Assembly: GCF_900141835.1 (NCBI RefSeq)
Contig: NZ_FQZD01000011.1
Location: forward strand, 62,001 to 126,000
DNA: 64,000 bases
Direction: 5' to 3'
Source: Propionispora hippei DSM 15287
GTDB taxonomy: Bacteria > Bacillota > Negativicutes > Propionisporales > Propionisporaceae
Part shown: piece after piece, positions 17,789-27,234 of the stretch
Numbering within the stretch: position 1 is the first letter of the stretch
Layout of the letters: the number at the start of each line of letters is the position of its first letter
The notes under the pieces: generated by a model
What the model was told of the DNA's origin: nothing
Databases searched by the model: none
Seen by the model: the letters and a program-made list of their open reading frames with translations, nothing else
Translations under genes and position numbers: made by a program

Positions 17789-19048
17789 ATGAGAAAAAAT
17801 GTTTTAATTGTAGGTGCTGGGGGAGTAGCGCATGTCGTAGCCCACAAATGCGCTATGAACAACGATGTATTGGGGGATATCTGCATTGCATCGCGTACCC
17901 AGCAAAAATGTGAGGCTATCATTGAAAGCGTATTGCGTAAGAATCATCTGAAAGATCCTGCCCGAAAATTATACGCGAGGCAAGTGGATGCCCTAAATGT
18001 TCCCGAGTTAGTCAACCTGATTAAAGAAACCAAATCTGAAATGGTCATCAATGTGGGGCAGTCGTACATTAATATGTCCGTTTTGGAAGCTTGTATAGAG
18101 ACAGGTGCGGTATACATGGATACTGCCATCCATGAAGAGCCCGACAAGGTTTGTGAAAATCCGCCCTGGTATGCCAACTATGAATGGAAACGCAGGGAGC
18201 GCTGTGCCGCTCAGGGAGTTACCGCTATTTTGGGTATCGGTTTTGATCCCGGGGTGGTAAACGCCTGGTGTGCGCTGGCCCGCGATGAATATTTCGATAC
18301 CATTGACACTATCGACATTCTGGATGTTAACGCCGGCAGTCACGGCAAATATTTTGCCACTAACTTCGATCCGGAGATCAACTTTAGAGAATTCAAAAAG
18401 GTGTGGACCTGGGTGGATCGCCAATGGGTGCAACAGAAGGTTCATTCCATCCGGGTCGATTATGATTTCCCCGTGGTGGGGAGCTGCCCGGTTTATCTGA
18501 CCGGACATGATGAACTGCATTCGCTTTCCAAAAATATAGATGCCAATTCCATCCGTTTCTGGATGGGTTTTGGCGATCACTATCTGAATGTGTTCTCTGT
18601 GCTGACAAATATCGGTCTTACCTCGGAGAAACCGATCAAAGTGGCCGAAGGTGTGGAAATTGCCCCGTTGAAAGTGTTGAAGGCCTTGCTGCCCGATCCC
18701 TCCTCCCTGGCACCTGGCTATACCGGCAAGACCTGCATCGGTAACTTTATCCGCGGCACAAAAGATGGTAAACCGCGCGAAATTTTTATTTACAATACCT
18801 GTGATCATGCGGAATGCTATAAAGAACTGGAGTCCCAGGCCATCAGCTATACGGCGGGAGTTCCGGCCGCGGCTGCGGCGATTCTGGTTGCCCGCGGTGA
18901 CTGGGATGTGAAGACAATGGTCAATGTGGAGGAACTGCCCCCCAGACCGCTATTGGACCTGCTGGATAGCATGGGCTTGCCGACCGAGGTCAGCGAAACC
19001 CCGGTGACCTTTACGGCACCTGTCATTGAGCATGTAGCTTCAGTATAA
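17789..19048 (+). CDS. Carboxynorspermidine/carboxyspermidine dehydrogenase (saccharopine dehydrogenase family)
   Basis: The 419-residue protein opens with a Rossmann NAD(P) site (VLIVGAGGVAHVVAHKC) and carries GIGFDPGVVNAWCA and DVNAGSHGKYFATNFDPEI, typical of the LYS9-like carboxy(nor)spermidine synthase group. It reductively couples aspartate semialdehyde with putrescine or diaminopropane. A strong AGGAGGAG precedes the ATG. With nspC upstream it completes spermidine/norspermidine synthesis from aspartate semialdehyde. In vibrios norspermidine also acts as a biofilm signal; a link to the c-di-GMP genes here is only a hypothesis. Confidence 0.9.
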   Translation: MRKNVLIVGAGGVAHVVAHKCAMNNDVLGDICIASRTQQKCEAIIESVLRKNHLKDPARKLYARQVDALNVPELVNLIKETKSEMVINVGQSYINMSVLEACIETGAVYMDTAIHEEPDKVCENPPWYANYEWKRRERCAAQGVTAILGIGFDPGVVNAWCALARDEYFDTIDTIDILDVNAGSHGKYFATNFDPEINFREFKKVWTWVDRQWVQQKVHSIRVDYDFPVVGSCPVYLTGHDELHSLSKNIDANSIRFWMGFGDHYLNVFSVLTNIGLTSEKPIKVAEGVEIAPLKVLKALLPDPSSLAPGYTGKTCIGNFIRGTKDGKPREIFIYNTCDHAECYKELESQAISYTAGVPAAAAAILVARGDWDVKTMVNVEELPPRPLLDLLDSMGLPTEVSETPVTFTAPVIEHVASV

Positions 19049-19058
19049 ATGAATGTAT

Positions 19059-19106
19059 AAAAGTCCCCTATGTTTACGGAAAGCGTAAACATAGGGGACT
19101 TTTATT
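19059..19106 (+). terminator. Intrinsic terminator of the polyamine operon
   Basis: AAAAGTCCCCTATGTTTACG and its inverted copy form a 20-bp stem with a short GAAAG-type loop, followed by a T-rich tail. Confidence 0.92.
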
Positions 19107-19191
19107 TCCTTTACGGCTATGTGTTTATAAAATTTTCCTTATCTTTTTTCGCAACGGGCAGTATACTTTTGCTGTTGTCTGTAATATAATA

Positions 19192-19219
19192 CGATATATG
19201 AACATGTATTCATATATCG
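19192..19219 (+). promoter_or_regulatory. ArsR/SmtB-type metal operator
   Basis: CGATATATGAA-CATGTA-TTCATATATCG is a perfect 11-bp inverted repeat, containing the TGAACA...TTCA core seen in SmtB/CadC/CzrA sites. It ends 12 bp before the repressor's start codon and abuts its GGAGG, so binding would block transcription of the metal operon until metal is present. Confidence 0.85.
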
Positions 19220-19231
19220 GAGGTGTTGGCG

Positions 19232-19597
19232 ATGACGTCTGATTGTACAATGGATACCTGCGAGGAATTGTGCGAACATCCCCAGGTAGTATGTCTGGCC
19301 AGAAAGGACGCTTTGCCGGAAACGGAAGCGCAGCAGGTGGCCGAAACTTTTAAATTATTAGGGGATGCCACGAGGATAAAGATGCTGCATGCCTTAGCAA
19401 AACGGGAGCTATGCGTGTGTGATCTGGCCGCCGTGGTGGAGATGGGCCAATCGGCTGTTTCGCATCAACTGCGGCTATTGCGCAGTGCCCGTTTAGTCAA
19501 ATATCGTAAGGAAGGAAAGATGGCCTGGTATTCGCTTGACGATACACACATTGAGTCATTACTGGCTCAATGTGTGGAACATACCAGACATCGCTAA
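19232..19597 (+). CDS. ArsR/SmtB-family metal-sensing repressor (CadC-like)
   Basis: The 121-residue winged helix protein has the ArsR core LLGDATRIKMLHAL...ELCVCDLAAVV (the ELCVCDL metal motif of alpha-3/CadC-ArsR sensors). Its recognition helix is MGQSAVSHQLRLLR. The N-terminal part has extra cysteines (CTMDTCEELC), as in CadC, where they bind Cd or Pb. ATG 19232 is eight bases after GGAGG. It lies just upstream of a P1B ATPase and downstream of a matching operator, so it should derepress metal export on Cd, Pb or Zn. Confidence 0.92.
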   Translation: MTSDCTMDTCEELCEHPQVVCLARKDALPETEAQQVAETFKLLGDATRIKMLHALAKRELCVCDLAAVVEMGQSAVSHQLRLLRSARLVKYRKEGKMAWYSLDDTHIESLLAQCVEHTRHR

Positions 19598-19608
19598 GGA
19601 GGCGAACA

Positions 19609-22110
19609 ATGAGCCATTCACATAGTAAAAGTCATGATATTTCCTGCCAGCGGGGCTGCTGTGACGGGACGGTGGCACCAGTCGCCGCCATTTGCAGCTG
19701 CTCTGCTGAAAGCGTGGCTGTGGAACCGGATACGGTGGACTGCCATCGGGCGGACTGTGGTCCGGCGGTGCCGGCAAACCAGGCTATTGCCCGATTCGAG
19801 CTGGAAGGGCTGGATTGTGGTGATTGTGCCGCTAAGCTGGAAAAAGCCTTAAACCGGCTGCCGGGTATCAGCCGGGCCAGCGTGTCTTTCGCAACGGCTA
19901 AGCTTCAAGTGACGTATGATCCGGAGCTGACGGGTACGGCCGCTATTCTCGCCGCCGTGCGGGGCTTTGGTTATACGGGGCGTCTACTCGCCGGGCCAGG
20001 ACCGGTAACAGACAGAAAAAGCATGGTGTTTGTTATTTCCGGCATGGATTGTGCCGATTGCGCCAAGGGACTGGAAAAGCGGATTAGTAAACTGACCGGC
20101 GTATACGCGGCACAGGTGAACTTTGCCACCGGCAAGCTACTGGTGGAGCACAGTCTGCCGGTGGAAGCCATTTATCAGGCGGTGGAGCAGGCCGGTTATA
20201 AGGCAAGGCTTGAACTGAAAGGAACGGAGACCTCGACGGGAACGGCTTGGTGGAAGCATGCCAGAACCGGAGCCACCGCTCTGGCCGGTATCCTGTTGGT
20301 TGTGGCAACTCTGGCAAATTGGCTGGGCTGCGGTGAAGCTGTTGTTTCTTTTCTTTATGTTGCCGCTGCCATTGCCGGTGGTTATCATACGGCAAGAAGC
20401 GGCCTATACGGAATCCGGTCACTGACCTTCGATATGAATTTTCTTATGACGGTTGCCGTTTTTGGGGCTTTTGCCATTGGTGAAGGAAGCGAAGGGGCTA
20501 CGGTAGCATTCCTATTTTCCTTTGGCAATACGCTGCAAGCGTATACCGTAGATAAAACCCGGCAATCCATCCGGGCTTTGATGGAATTGGCACCGCCGGA
20601 AGCTCTGGTGCTGCGGAACGGACAGGAACTGCGGCTGCCGGTAGAAGAGATTGTGGTCGGTGATATCCTTTTGGTAAAGCCCGGTGAGCGGATTGCTATG
20701 GACGGCATCGTGGCGGAAGGAATATCAGCCGTTAACCAGGCGGCCATCACCGGTGAAGCCATTCCGGTGGAAAAGCAGGCGGGCGATACCATCTATGCCG
20801 GCACGCTGAATGAAAATGGCGCCCTGTCTGTCCGGGTAACCAGAGCAGCCGGCGATTCTACTTTGGCCAGAATTATGAAACTGGTGGAAGAAGCGCAGGC
20901 GCAAAAAGCGCCTTCCCAACAGTTTGTCGATGTATTTTCTAAATATTATACTCCAGCCGTTCTGCTGGGGGCACTGGGGGTTATGTTGATCCCCTGGCTG
21001 GCGTTCGGACTATCTTTTACCGAATGGTTTTATAAAGGTCTTGTGTTGTTGGTGATCTCCTGCCCCTGTGCGCTGGTTATTTCCACGCCGGTTTCCATTG
21101 TGGCGGCTATCGGCAACGCGTCCGCCAACGGAGTTTTGATTAAAGGCGGTGCCTATCTGGAGGAACTGGGTTCCATTGAGGCTATTGCTTTCGATAAGAC
21201 CGGCACGCTGACGACAGGTCAGCCGGTGGTAACCGGTTTGCTGCCAGTGCAGCCGGTAACGGAACAGGAACTTTTACGGATTGCCGCTTCCATTGAAAAG
21301 TTTTCGGAGCATCCGCTGGCAGCGGCAATTTTACAGAAGGCCGCGGGACTTCCCCTGCTGCCGGCGAAAGGCTTTACGGCGCTGGTTGGACGGGGGGCAC
21401 AAGCCGAGCTGGCGGGAAATACCGTATATATCGGTAATCGGCGGCTGATGGAAGAACTCGGGCTTTCCACGGCGGTTTGCGAGCCGGCTGTCACAGCCTG
21501 GCTGCAACAGGGAAAAACAGTCATGTTTGTCGGTAACCGTCGGGAATTACTCGGCGTCATCGCCGTAGCCGATACGGTCCGGGACAATGCCGGCGAAGCG
21601 ATCGCGGCACTGCGCCGGGCCGGCATAAAGCACACGGCTATGCTTACCGGCGATCAGACCGCCGTGGCTGCCTGGATTGCCGGCAGTTTGCAGCTTGATT
21701 CCTATTACAGCGAGCTGCTGCCGGAAGATAAGGTGGCGATCGTTAAAAAAATGGCGGCAGACTATGGCCGGGTTGTTATGGTGGGAGACGGGGTGAATGA
21801 CGCTCCGGCCCTGGCGGCGGCCAACATCGGGATTGCCATGGGCGTAGCCGGCTCGGATACTGCGCTGGAAACAGCCGATGTGGCCCTGATGTCCGACGAT
21901 CTGGGCAAGTTATCTTATGTAATGCGTCTTAGCCGCAAGTCAGTAGCCATTATCAAGCAGAATATCGGCTTTTCCGTCCTGATAAAGGTGCTGTTCATCT
22001 GGCTGACATTGGCCGGTCACGGCAATCTGTGGATGGCTGTGTTTGCCGATACGGGTTCTTCTATCCTGGTAACACTAAACGGCATGCGCCTTATGCGCCG
22101 GCTGGCATAA
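19609..22110 (+). CDS. cadA: Heavy-metal (Cd/Zn/Pb) exporting P1B-type ATPase
   Basis: An 833-residue metal pump. The N-terminus is His/Cys-rich (SHSHSKSHD, CQRGCC). Two heavy-metal-associated domains follow with GLDCGDC (about residue 70) and GMDCADC (about 145). The membrane CPC motif sits near 485, the phosphorylated Asp of DKTGTLT near 529, and the hinge GDGVNDAP near the C-terminus. CPC marks soft or divalent metal specificity; with the CadC-like repressor, Cd/Zn/Pb export is most likely. ATG 19609 has AAGGAGG upstream and follows the repressor by 11 bp, so one operon under the 19192 operator. Confidence 0.93.
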   Translation: MSHSHSKSHDISCQRGCCDGTVAPVAAICSCSAESVAVEPDTVDCHRADCGPAVPANQAIARFELEGLDCGDCAAKLEKALNRLPGISRASVSFATAKLQVTYDPELTGTAAILAAVRGFGYTGRLLAGPGPVTDRKSMVFVISGMDCADCAKGLEKRISKLTGVYAAQVNFATGKLLVEHSLPVEAIYQAVEQAGYKARLELKGTETSTGTAWWKHARTGATALAGILLVVATLANWLGCGEAVVSFLYVAAAIAGGYHTARSGLYGIRSLTFDMNFLMTVAVFGAFAIGEGSEGATVAFLFSFGNTLQAYTVDKTRQSIRALMELAPPEALVLRNGQELRLPVEEIVVGDILLVKPGERIAMDGIVAEGISAVNQAAITGEAIPVEKQAGDTIYAGTLNENGALSVRVTRAAGDSTLARIMKLVEEAQAQKAPSQQFVDVFSKYYTPAVLLGALGVMLIPWLAFGLSFTEWFYKGLVLLVISCPCALVISTPVSIVAAIGNASANGVLIKGGAYLEELGSIEAIAFDKTGTLTTGQPVVTGLLPVQPVTEQELLRIAASIEKFSEHPLAAAILQKAAGLPLLPAKGFTALVGRGAQAELAGNTVYIGNRRLMEELGLSTAVCEPAVTAWLQQGKTVMFVGNRRELLGVIAVADTVRDNAGEAIAALRRAGIKHTAMLTGDQTAVAAWIAGSLQLDSYYSELLPEDKVAIVKKMAADYGRVVMVGDGVNDAPALAAANIGIAMGVAGSDTALETADVALMSDDLGKLSYVMRLSRKSVAIIKQNIGFSVLIKVLFIWLTLAGHGNLWMAVFADTGSSILVTLNGMRLMRRLA

Positions 22111-22202
22111 GCGGTTTGTTGCGTTGGACAGTTGCATTAAAACGGCATTTGCCATAAAATAGAGGGTATATTTTTAATTGCACCAAATAGCGAGGAGACC
22201 TT

Positions 22203-23426
22203 ATGAACGATTCACAGAATATAGCGGCAGAGAGGCCAGCCGAAATAAGGCAGGCTGTCCTCTGGACCGCCTGCCTGCTCGGCTGGCTGTCCGCCTTCGG
22301 GCCGTTATCCATTGATATGTATCTGCCGGCTATGCCTCATCTGGCCAATGACCTGCAGGCCAGCACTTCCCTGGCCCAGCTTAGTTTGACCGCCTGTCTG
22401 CTGGGGATTGCGCTGGGACAGATCTTTATCGGGCCCCTTAGCGACACCTACGGACGGCGGGGGCCCTTATTGGCCGGGTTAGCCATTTACGCTGCCGCCT
22501 CGTTTTTATGTGTCCTGGCGCCGACGATGGAACTGTTTGTTGCCATGCGGTTTGTTCAGGGGCTGGCTGGTTCCGCCGGGGTGGTTATTTCCAGGGCAAC
22601 GGTCAGGGATCTTTACTCCGGACCGGCGATGACCCGTTTTTTTGCCCTGCTGATGCTTATTAACGGCTTTGCTCCCATTTTTGCACCGGTCTTGGGTGGT
22701 CAGATTCTGGCGTTTACTTCCTGGCGGGGAATTTTTATCGTCCTGGCCGGCATTGGCCTTGCTATGCTGGCCAGCGTTTTTTTCGGGTTACGTGAGACGC
22801 TGCCGCTTAAGCGGCGTTCCCGGGGTGGTATCGCCAATAGTTTGAGGACATACCGCAGCTTGCTGGGCAACCGGACCTTTATGGGGTATGCGCTGGCCCA
22901 GGGCTTTGTTTCGGCGGCGATGTTTGCCTATATTTCCGGCTCTCCCTTTGTATTGCAGGATATTTACGGTGTTTCGCCGCAAATGTTCAGCGTTTATTTT
23001 GGCATAAACGGCTTAGGCATTATCCTGGCCGGGCAGATAACCGGCCGTTTGGCCGGGCGCATCAGCGAAACCCGGCTGCTGATTGCCGGTCTGGGGATTT
23101 CCTTTGTGGGAGGAGCGGCGCTGCTCCTGATGATTTTGCTGCAAGGTTCGTTATATATGATTCTGGTTCCATTATTTTTGGTCATTGCCAGTGTGGGGAT
23201 TGTCGGGACAAGTTGTTTTGCCTTGGCCATGCAGGATCAGGCCAAGGCAGCCGGCAGCGCCTCGGCCTTGATCGGGCTATTCTCCTTCGTGTTCGGCGGC
23301 GTTATGGCGCCCTTGGTCGGTATCGCCGGCAGCCGGACGGCTGTGCCGATGGGTGTGATCATTGCTCTGGCGGAGACGGCCGCTGTATTAAGTTATGTCT
23401 GGCTGGTAAAGCATAAAAAAGATTAA
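22203..23426 (+). CDS. Bcr/CflA-family multidrug MFS exporter
   Basis: A 407-residue transporter with twelve hydrophobic segments. The signatures are LSIDMYLPAMPHLA in the first segment, the loop motif GPLSDTYGRRGPLL and VISRATVRDLYSG, all typical of Bcr/CflA drug-H+ antiporters. ATG 22203 is preceded by GAGGAG. It stands 92 bp after the metal ATPase in the same direction and could be co-transcribed, though a role in metal resistance is not implied. Confidence 0.9.
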   Translation: MNDSQNIAAERPAEIRQAVLWTACLLGWLSAFGPLSIDMYLPAMPHLANDLQASTSLAQLSLTACLLGIALGQIFIGPLSDTYGRRGPLLAGLAIYAAASFLCVLAPTMELFVAMRFVQGLAGSAGVVISRATVRDLYSGPAMTRFFALLMLINGFAPIFAPVLGGQILAFTSWRGIFIVLAGIGLAMLASVFFGLRETLPLKRRSRGGIANSLRTYRSLLGNRTFMGYALAQGFVSAAMFAYISGSPFVLQDIYGVSPQMFSVYFGINGLGIILAGQITGRLAGRISETRLLIAGLGISFVGGAALLLMILLQGSLYMILVPLFLVIASVGIVGTSCFALAMQDQAKAAGSASALIGLFSFVFGGVMAPLVGIAGSRTAVPMGVIIALAETAAVLSYVWLVKHKKD

Positions 23427-23443
23427 TCACGGACAAAGAAATA

Positions 23444-23490
23444 CAGGCAAAAGGCGCGCCGGGCGGTTAACGCGGCGCGCCTTTTGCCTG
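23444..23490. terminator. Bidirectional intrinsic terminator
   Basis: CAGGCAAAAGGCGCGCCG and its exact inverted copy form an 18-bp stem. It separates the convergent Bcr/CflA and HD-GYP genes. Confidence 0.88.
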
Positions 23491-23505
23491 TAGCGGCAGT
23501 ATCAA

Positions 23506-24564
23506 TTATCTTATGATATGGCTGATGCGTACATCGCCGCCATCATTTAAATCCAGCACGGTACCGTCCTCTAACTGGACTATCGAGCGGGAGGGCCAGC
23601 GCTTGTTTGTGCAGACGACACGCCCCTTGCTGCCATTGGTCAGCATAACCGGATCGCCGGTTAGAAAATTGGTCATGTGGCTGGTGAAGGTGAGGCAGGC
23701 TTTGGGATCCAGGCGGTATACCTCGTGCTGCAGCTTCTCAATGCTGCAGTAAGGGCTCAACATGCCTGGATCACGATTGATAGTCAACGCTTCATCGTAG
23801 AGATCGGCAATGGCAATAATTTTAGCGTAGGGATGAATGTCGGCACCGGACAATCCCTTCGGATAGCCGCTGCCATCCTCCCTTTCATGGTGATCGGTCA
23901 CACCCAGGCGGACGCTTTCGGCAATACCGGAAACCTTGCTAAGCAGTTCATAGCCTAACGTAACATGCTGCTTATAGGTTTCATAATGGTCGGTCGAGAG
24001 CTTATGAGGCCTGTTGACCAGCTTGGGCGGCAGGAGGGATTTGCCGACATCATGCAGCAGGCCGGCCAGTGAAATGGCATGAATGCTTTCCGGCGGGTAC
24101 TTAAGCCACAGTGCAATCAGGCCGGCAATGACACTGACGTTGACGCTATGGCGAAACGTATAGTCATCGCAGGGGGGTAAATTATATAACTGATCAATAA
24201 CATTACCGGCGGTGGTCAGGTTATGGGCTAAATCATCGGCTGTTTTCTGAAATGTGGCAAGCGGGAGCATACGGGTTTGGCGGATTGTGTCGAAGGCCTG
24301 CTCGACCACATCGACCGATTGGTTATAGGTGTTTAAAAATTTTTGGAGAGCCGGATCGGCAATGACCTGTTCCGTGACTTCGCTCCAAATGGATACGCTT
24401 TGGATGTTCCAGGTTTCCAGTTTTTTTATAATAGGTTGTGTAACTACTGTGCCCTGATTAATCAGAACATTACCGTACTCCGAATAGACATCCTTGGCCA
24501 ATTCGGTGCCGGACACTAAAAAGGCTACCGGTTGCTCGACAATTTTTCTTGATGTTTCTGTCAT
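23506..24564 (-). CDS. HD-GYP domain c-di-GMP phosphodiesterase
   Basis: The 352-residue protein has an N-terminal domain of about 110 residues and an HD-GYP domain. The latter shows HSVNVSVIAGLIA, LLHDVGKSLLPP (HD), and HHEREDGSGYPKGL (the GYP signature), so it should hydrolyse c-di-GMP to GMP. About 60 C-terminal residues (SHMTNFLTGDPVMLTNGSKG) look like a small beta domain. No transmembrane or receiver domain is seen. ATG 24564 has GAGGTG upstream; the frame continues upstream without a good site. It is divergent from the DcuS-like kinase. Confidence 0.9.
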   Translation of the reverse strand: MTETSRKIVEQPVAFLVSGTELAKDVYSEYGNVLINQGTVVTQPIIKKLETWNIQSVSIWSEVTEQVIADPALQKFLNTYNQSVDVVEQAFDTIRQTRMLPLATFQKTADDLAHNLTTAGNVIDQLYNLPPCDDYTFRHSVNVSVIAGLIALWLKYPPESIHAISLAGLLHDVGKSLLPPKLVNRPHKLSTDHYETYKQHVTLGYELLSKVSGIAESVRLGVTDHHEREDGSGYPKGLSGADIHPYAKIIAIADLYDEALTINRDPGMLSPYCSIEKLQHEVYRLDPKACLTFTSHMTNFLTGDPVMLTNGSKGRVVCTNKRWPSRSIVQLEDGTVLDLNDGGDVRISHIIR

Positions 24565-24819
24565 ATGCTTGCACCTCAACCTCATTATTTCCATGTGGCA
24601 TTGGTAAAATTTTCGCTGCGCCGGAAATAAACCCTTCTTTTTTGCCAAAATTTCCGCCATGTACAGCCGGTGAATCGAGGAATAAAAAAACAGGTACAGT
24701 CAATTGACCGGGAGCTGTGCTTACCAGAACGGCAGCAGCCTGGCAGGGCAGGGAAATCAGGCTTGGTGTGGAATTATTAATAACCTTATGAAAAACAAGG
24801 CAGACAGGAGCTGGGATGA

Positions 24820-26418
24820 TTGAAAAAACTGCCAAGACTGCAAACAAGGATTATTTTGCTGGTATGCAGCCTGGTCACCGCCTGTTTGCTGGTTACCGGT
24901 TTCTTGATATCCAGGGTAATGAAAGCCGACATTCATAGTCAGACTGGAAATCAGGCGCTTGGTGTGGCCCGGCAGGTTGCGTTTGATCCCCTGGTTGCTC
25001 AGGCACTCAAGCTGGGGCGGGATGATGGGCGGGTGCAGGCTTTTGCCAGCCGCTGTATGGCCGCTGCCAAGGTGGACTTTATTGTCGTTTTTGACATGGC
25101 AGGCATCAGATGGTCTCATCGCGACCCGGAGAAGGTAGGCCAGCATGTGGTTGGCGGCGATGAAGCGGCTGTTCTGGCCGGCAGTGAATACACCTCTGTC
25201 GCCGAGGGCACGCTGGGTTCCTCGGTCAGGGCGTTTACTCCCGTGTACGATGAGAAGGGCAAACAGGTGGGAGCCGTACTGGTCGGGATATTGATGACTC
25301 AGGTCGATAAGTTGCAGCGCCAGATAGACCTGATTATCGTGATGATTACTCTCCTGGGACTGACGTTCGGGATAGGGGGGGCCCTGCTGCTGGCAAGCAA
25401 TGTAAAAAAGACGTTGTTTGGTCTGGAACCGGAAGAGATTGCCAAGCTACTGGAAGAGCGCAGCGCCATGCTGCAATCGGTGCGGGAAGGCATTGTGGCG
25501 GTGGACAGAGGCGGGCATATTTCATTGATTAATGATGTGGGCCGTCACATGCTGGGCGTGCCGGTGGCGGAGAAAATGCTGCTGGGTAAACTGGTGTCCG
25601 AAGTGGTCCCCAATAGCCGCCTGGTAGAGGTTATGCAGTCCGGTAAACTGGAATTCGATCAAGAACAGAATATCTTCGGCACATCCGTATTGACCAGCCG
25701 GGTGCCCCTGGTTGTAAATGGGAAAACGGTAGGCGCCATTGCCACTTTCCGGGATAAGACGGAGGTAAAGCGGTTGGCCGAGGAGCTGACGGGAGTACGG
25801 ATGTATGTAGAGGCTTTGCGTTCCCAGGCCCATGAGTTTATGAATCGTCTTCACGTGATTTTGGGGTTGGTCCGCCTGGAGTGCTACGACCAATTGGCAG
25901 CCTACATCAATCAAATTGCTTTCGATCATCAGACGGAAGTTGATTTTGTCAGCCGCCGGATCAAAGATCCTGTGATAGCCGGTTTTATTTTGAGTAAGCT
26001 GAGTCTGGCCCGGGAAAAAAGCATACCGATGCAGTTGACGGAGAACAGTTGTTTACCGGGACCGAAGCAGACGGACATGTCCCATGAACTGGTCACCATC
26101 ATTGGCAATTTGGTGGAAAATGCCTTTGATGCTCTGGCCCAAGCAGCGCTACGGGAGGTTACCCTTCATATTTTTTACGAGGCCGAAAAATTGACCATCA
26201 GCGTCAGTGATACAGGGCCGGGAATTTCCGGTGAACTGGCGGCAACGTTGTTTGAATGCGGGGTATCCACCAAGGCTGTGAACCGGGGAATTGGCCTCTC
26301 TTTGGTTAAACGCAGTGTCGAGCGATTGAGCGGAACGGTAACATATACATCCAATACGGCACAAGGCACGGTATTTACGGTGACTGTTCCCTATGAAAGT
26401 AAGGTGATACTATGTTAG
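24820..26418 (+). CDS. CitA/DcuS-family sensor histidine kinase
   Basis: A 532-residue membrane kinase. One TM segment (about 9-28), an extracytoplasmic PAS-like sensor (about 30-170), a second TM (about 172-195), a cytoplasmic PAS (about 210-310), then the H-box LRSQAHEFMNRLHVILGLV and the ATPase motifs NLVENAFDAL, DTGPGIS and GIGLSLVKRS. This architecture senses C4-dicarboxylates or citrate. The start is TTG 24820 with AGGAG nine bases before. It overlaps the response regulator by seven bases, and a C4-dicarboxylate transporter gene follows, so fumarate, malate or succinate is the likely signal. Confidence 0.92.
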   Translation: MKKLPRLQTRIILLVCSLVTACLLVTGFLISRVMKADIHSQTGNQALGVARQVAFDPLVAQALKLGRDDGRVQAFASRCMAAAKVDFIVVFDMAGIRWSHRDPEKVGQHVVGGDEAAVLAGSEYTSVAEGTLGSSVRAFTPVYDEKGKQVGAVLVGILMTQVDKLQRQIDLIIVMITLLGLTFGIGGALLLASNVKKTLFGLEPEEIAKLLEERSAMLQSVREGIVAVDRGGHISLINDVGRHMLGVPVAEKMLLGKLVSEVVPNSRLVEVMQSGKLEFDQEQNIFGTSVLTSRVPLVVNGKTVGAIATFRDKTEVKRLAEELTGVRMYVEALRSQAHEFMNRLHVILGLVRLECYDQLAAYINQIAFDHQTEVDFVSRRIKDPVIAGFILSKLSLAREKSIPMQLTENSCLPGPKQTDMSHELVTIIGNLVENAFDALAQAALREVTLHIFYEAEKLTISVSDTGPGISGELAATLFECGVSTKAVNRGIGLSLVKRSVERLSGTVTYTSNTAQGTVFTVTVPYESKVILC

Positions 26419-27104
26419 CTGTGCTTATTGTGGAAGATGATCCCATGGTAGCGGAATTAAACCGGCGTTATTTGGAACAACTGGAGGGTTACCGGCTGGC
26501 CGGCATTGCCAGCAACGGCGAAGCGGCCTTGCGGTTATTGCGCCAGACGGCAGTCGATGTTGTCCTGCTGGATGTTTTCATGCCCGGCATGAACGGTCTG
26601 GAGCTATTGCGGGCGATCAGGCAAGCGCAGCATGGGGTTGATGTCATCCTGGTCACAGCGGCTCATGATGTGGCCACAGTAGAGCAGGCCTTGCGCCAGG
26701 GGGTGGTGGATTATTTAATCAAGCCCTTTGAGTTTACCCGCTTTCAGACGGCTTTGCTCAATTATAGCCGGCGCCGCAAATCAATCAGCGAACAGCAGAG
26801 TTTTTGCCAGCAGGATTTGGACAAGCAGTTTTTTACTCCTCAGCGTTCCGGTGAGGCGGCTGCTCTTCCCAAGGGGCTTGACCGGAATACAATCAGGACT
26901 ATCTGGGAACAAATAGTAAGGATCAAGCGGGAGTTTAGTGCCGATGAAATTGCCGGAATAGTAGGGCTGTCCCAGGTATCGATGCGTAAATATCTGAAGT
27001 ATCTGCAGGGCTTGGAACTAATCAGCGCCGAGGTCAGCTATGGCGCTGTCGGCAGGCCGCTGTACAAGTACCGCTGCATCAATAAACAGGCGAATATGTT
27101 TTGA
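26412..27104 (+). CDS. CitB/DcuR-family response regulator
   Basis: A 230-residue protein with a receiver domain (IVEDDPMVAELN acidic pair, phospho-acceptor Asp in VLLDVFMPGMNG, Lys in YLIKPFEF) and a C-terminal HTH (about 165-225, with EIAGIVGLSQVSMRKYLKYL). It is phosphorylated by the overlapping upstream kinase and should activate the transporter gene 130 bp downstream. The ATG lies inside the kinase gene. Confidence 0.93.
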   Translation: MLAVLIVEDDPMVAELNRRYLEQLEGYRLAGIASNGEAALRLLRQTAVDVVLLDVFMPGMNGLELLRAIRQAQHGVDVILVTAAHDVATVEQALRQGVVDYLIKPFEFTRFQTALLNYSRRRKSISEQQSFCQQDLDKQFFTPQRSGEAAALPKGLDRNTIRTIWEQIVRIKREFSADEIAGIVGLSQVSMRKYLKYLQGLELISAEVSYGAVGRPLYKYRCINKQANMF

Positions 27105-27111
27105 GCAAAAG

Positions 27112-27143
27112 AGTAAGTTTCCGACAGGAGACTTACTTTTTTT
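27112..27143 (+). terminator. Intrinsic terminator after the two-component genes
   Basis: AGTAAGTTTCC-GACA-GGAGACTTACT with one G:U pair, followed by seven T. The transporter therefore has its own promoter, probably in 27144-27230. Confidence 0.85.
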
Positions 27144-27234
27144 AATTAAAAAACTCTTAAATAAATTTCCAATGATGTACGCCGGCAAAGAAGTTTATTA
27201 CAATAAATAAAATATTGCAAGAAAGGGGATATGA

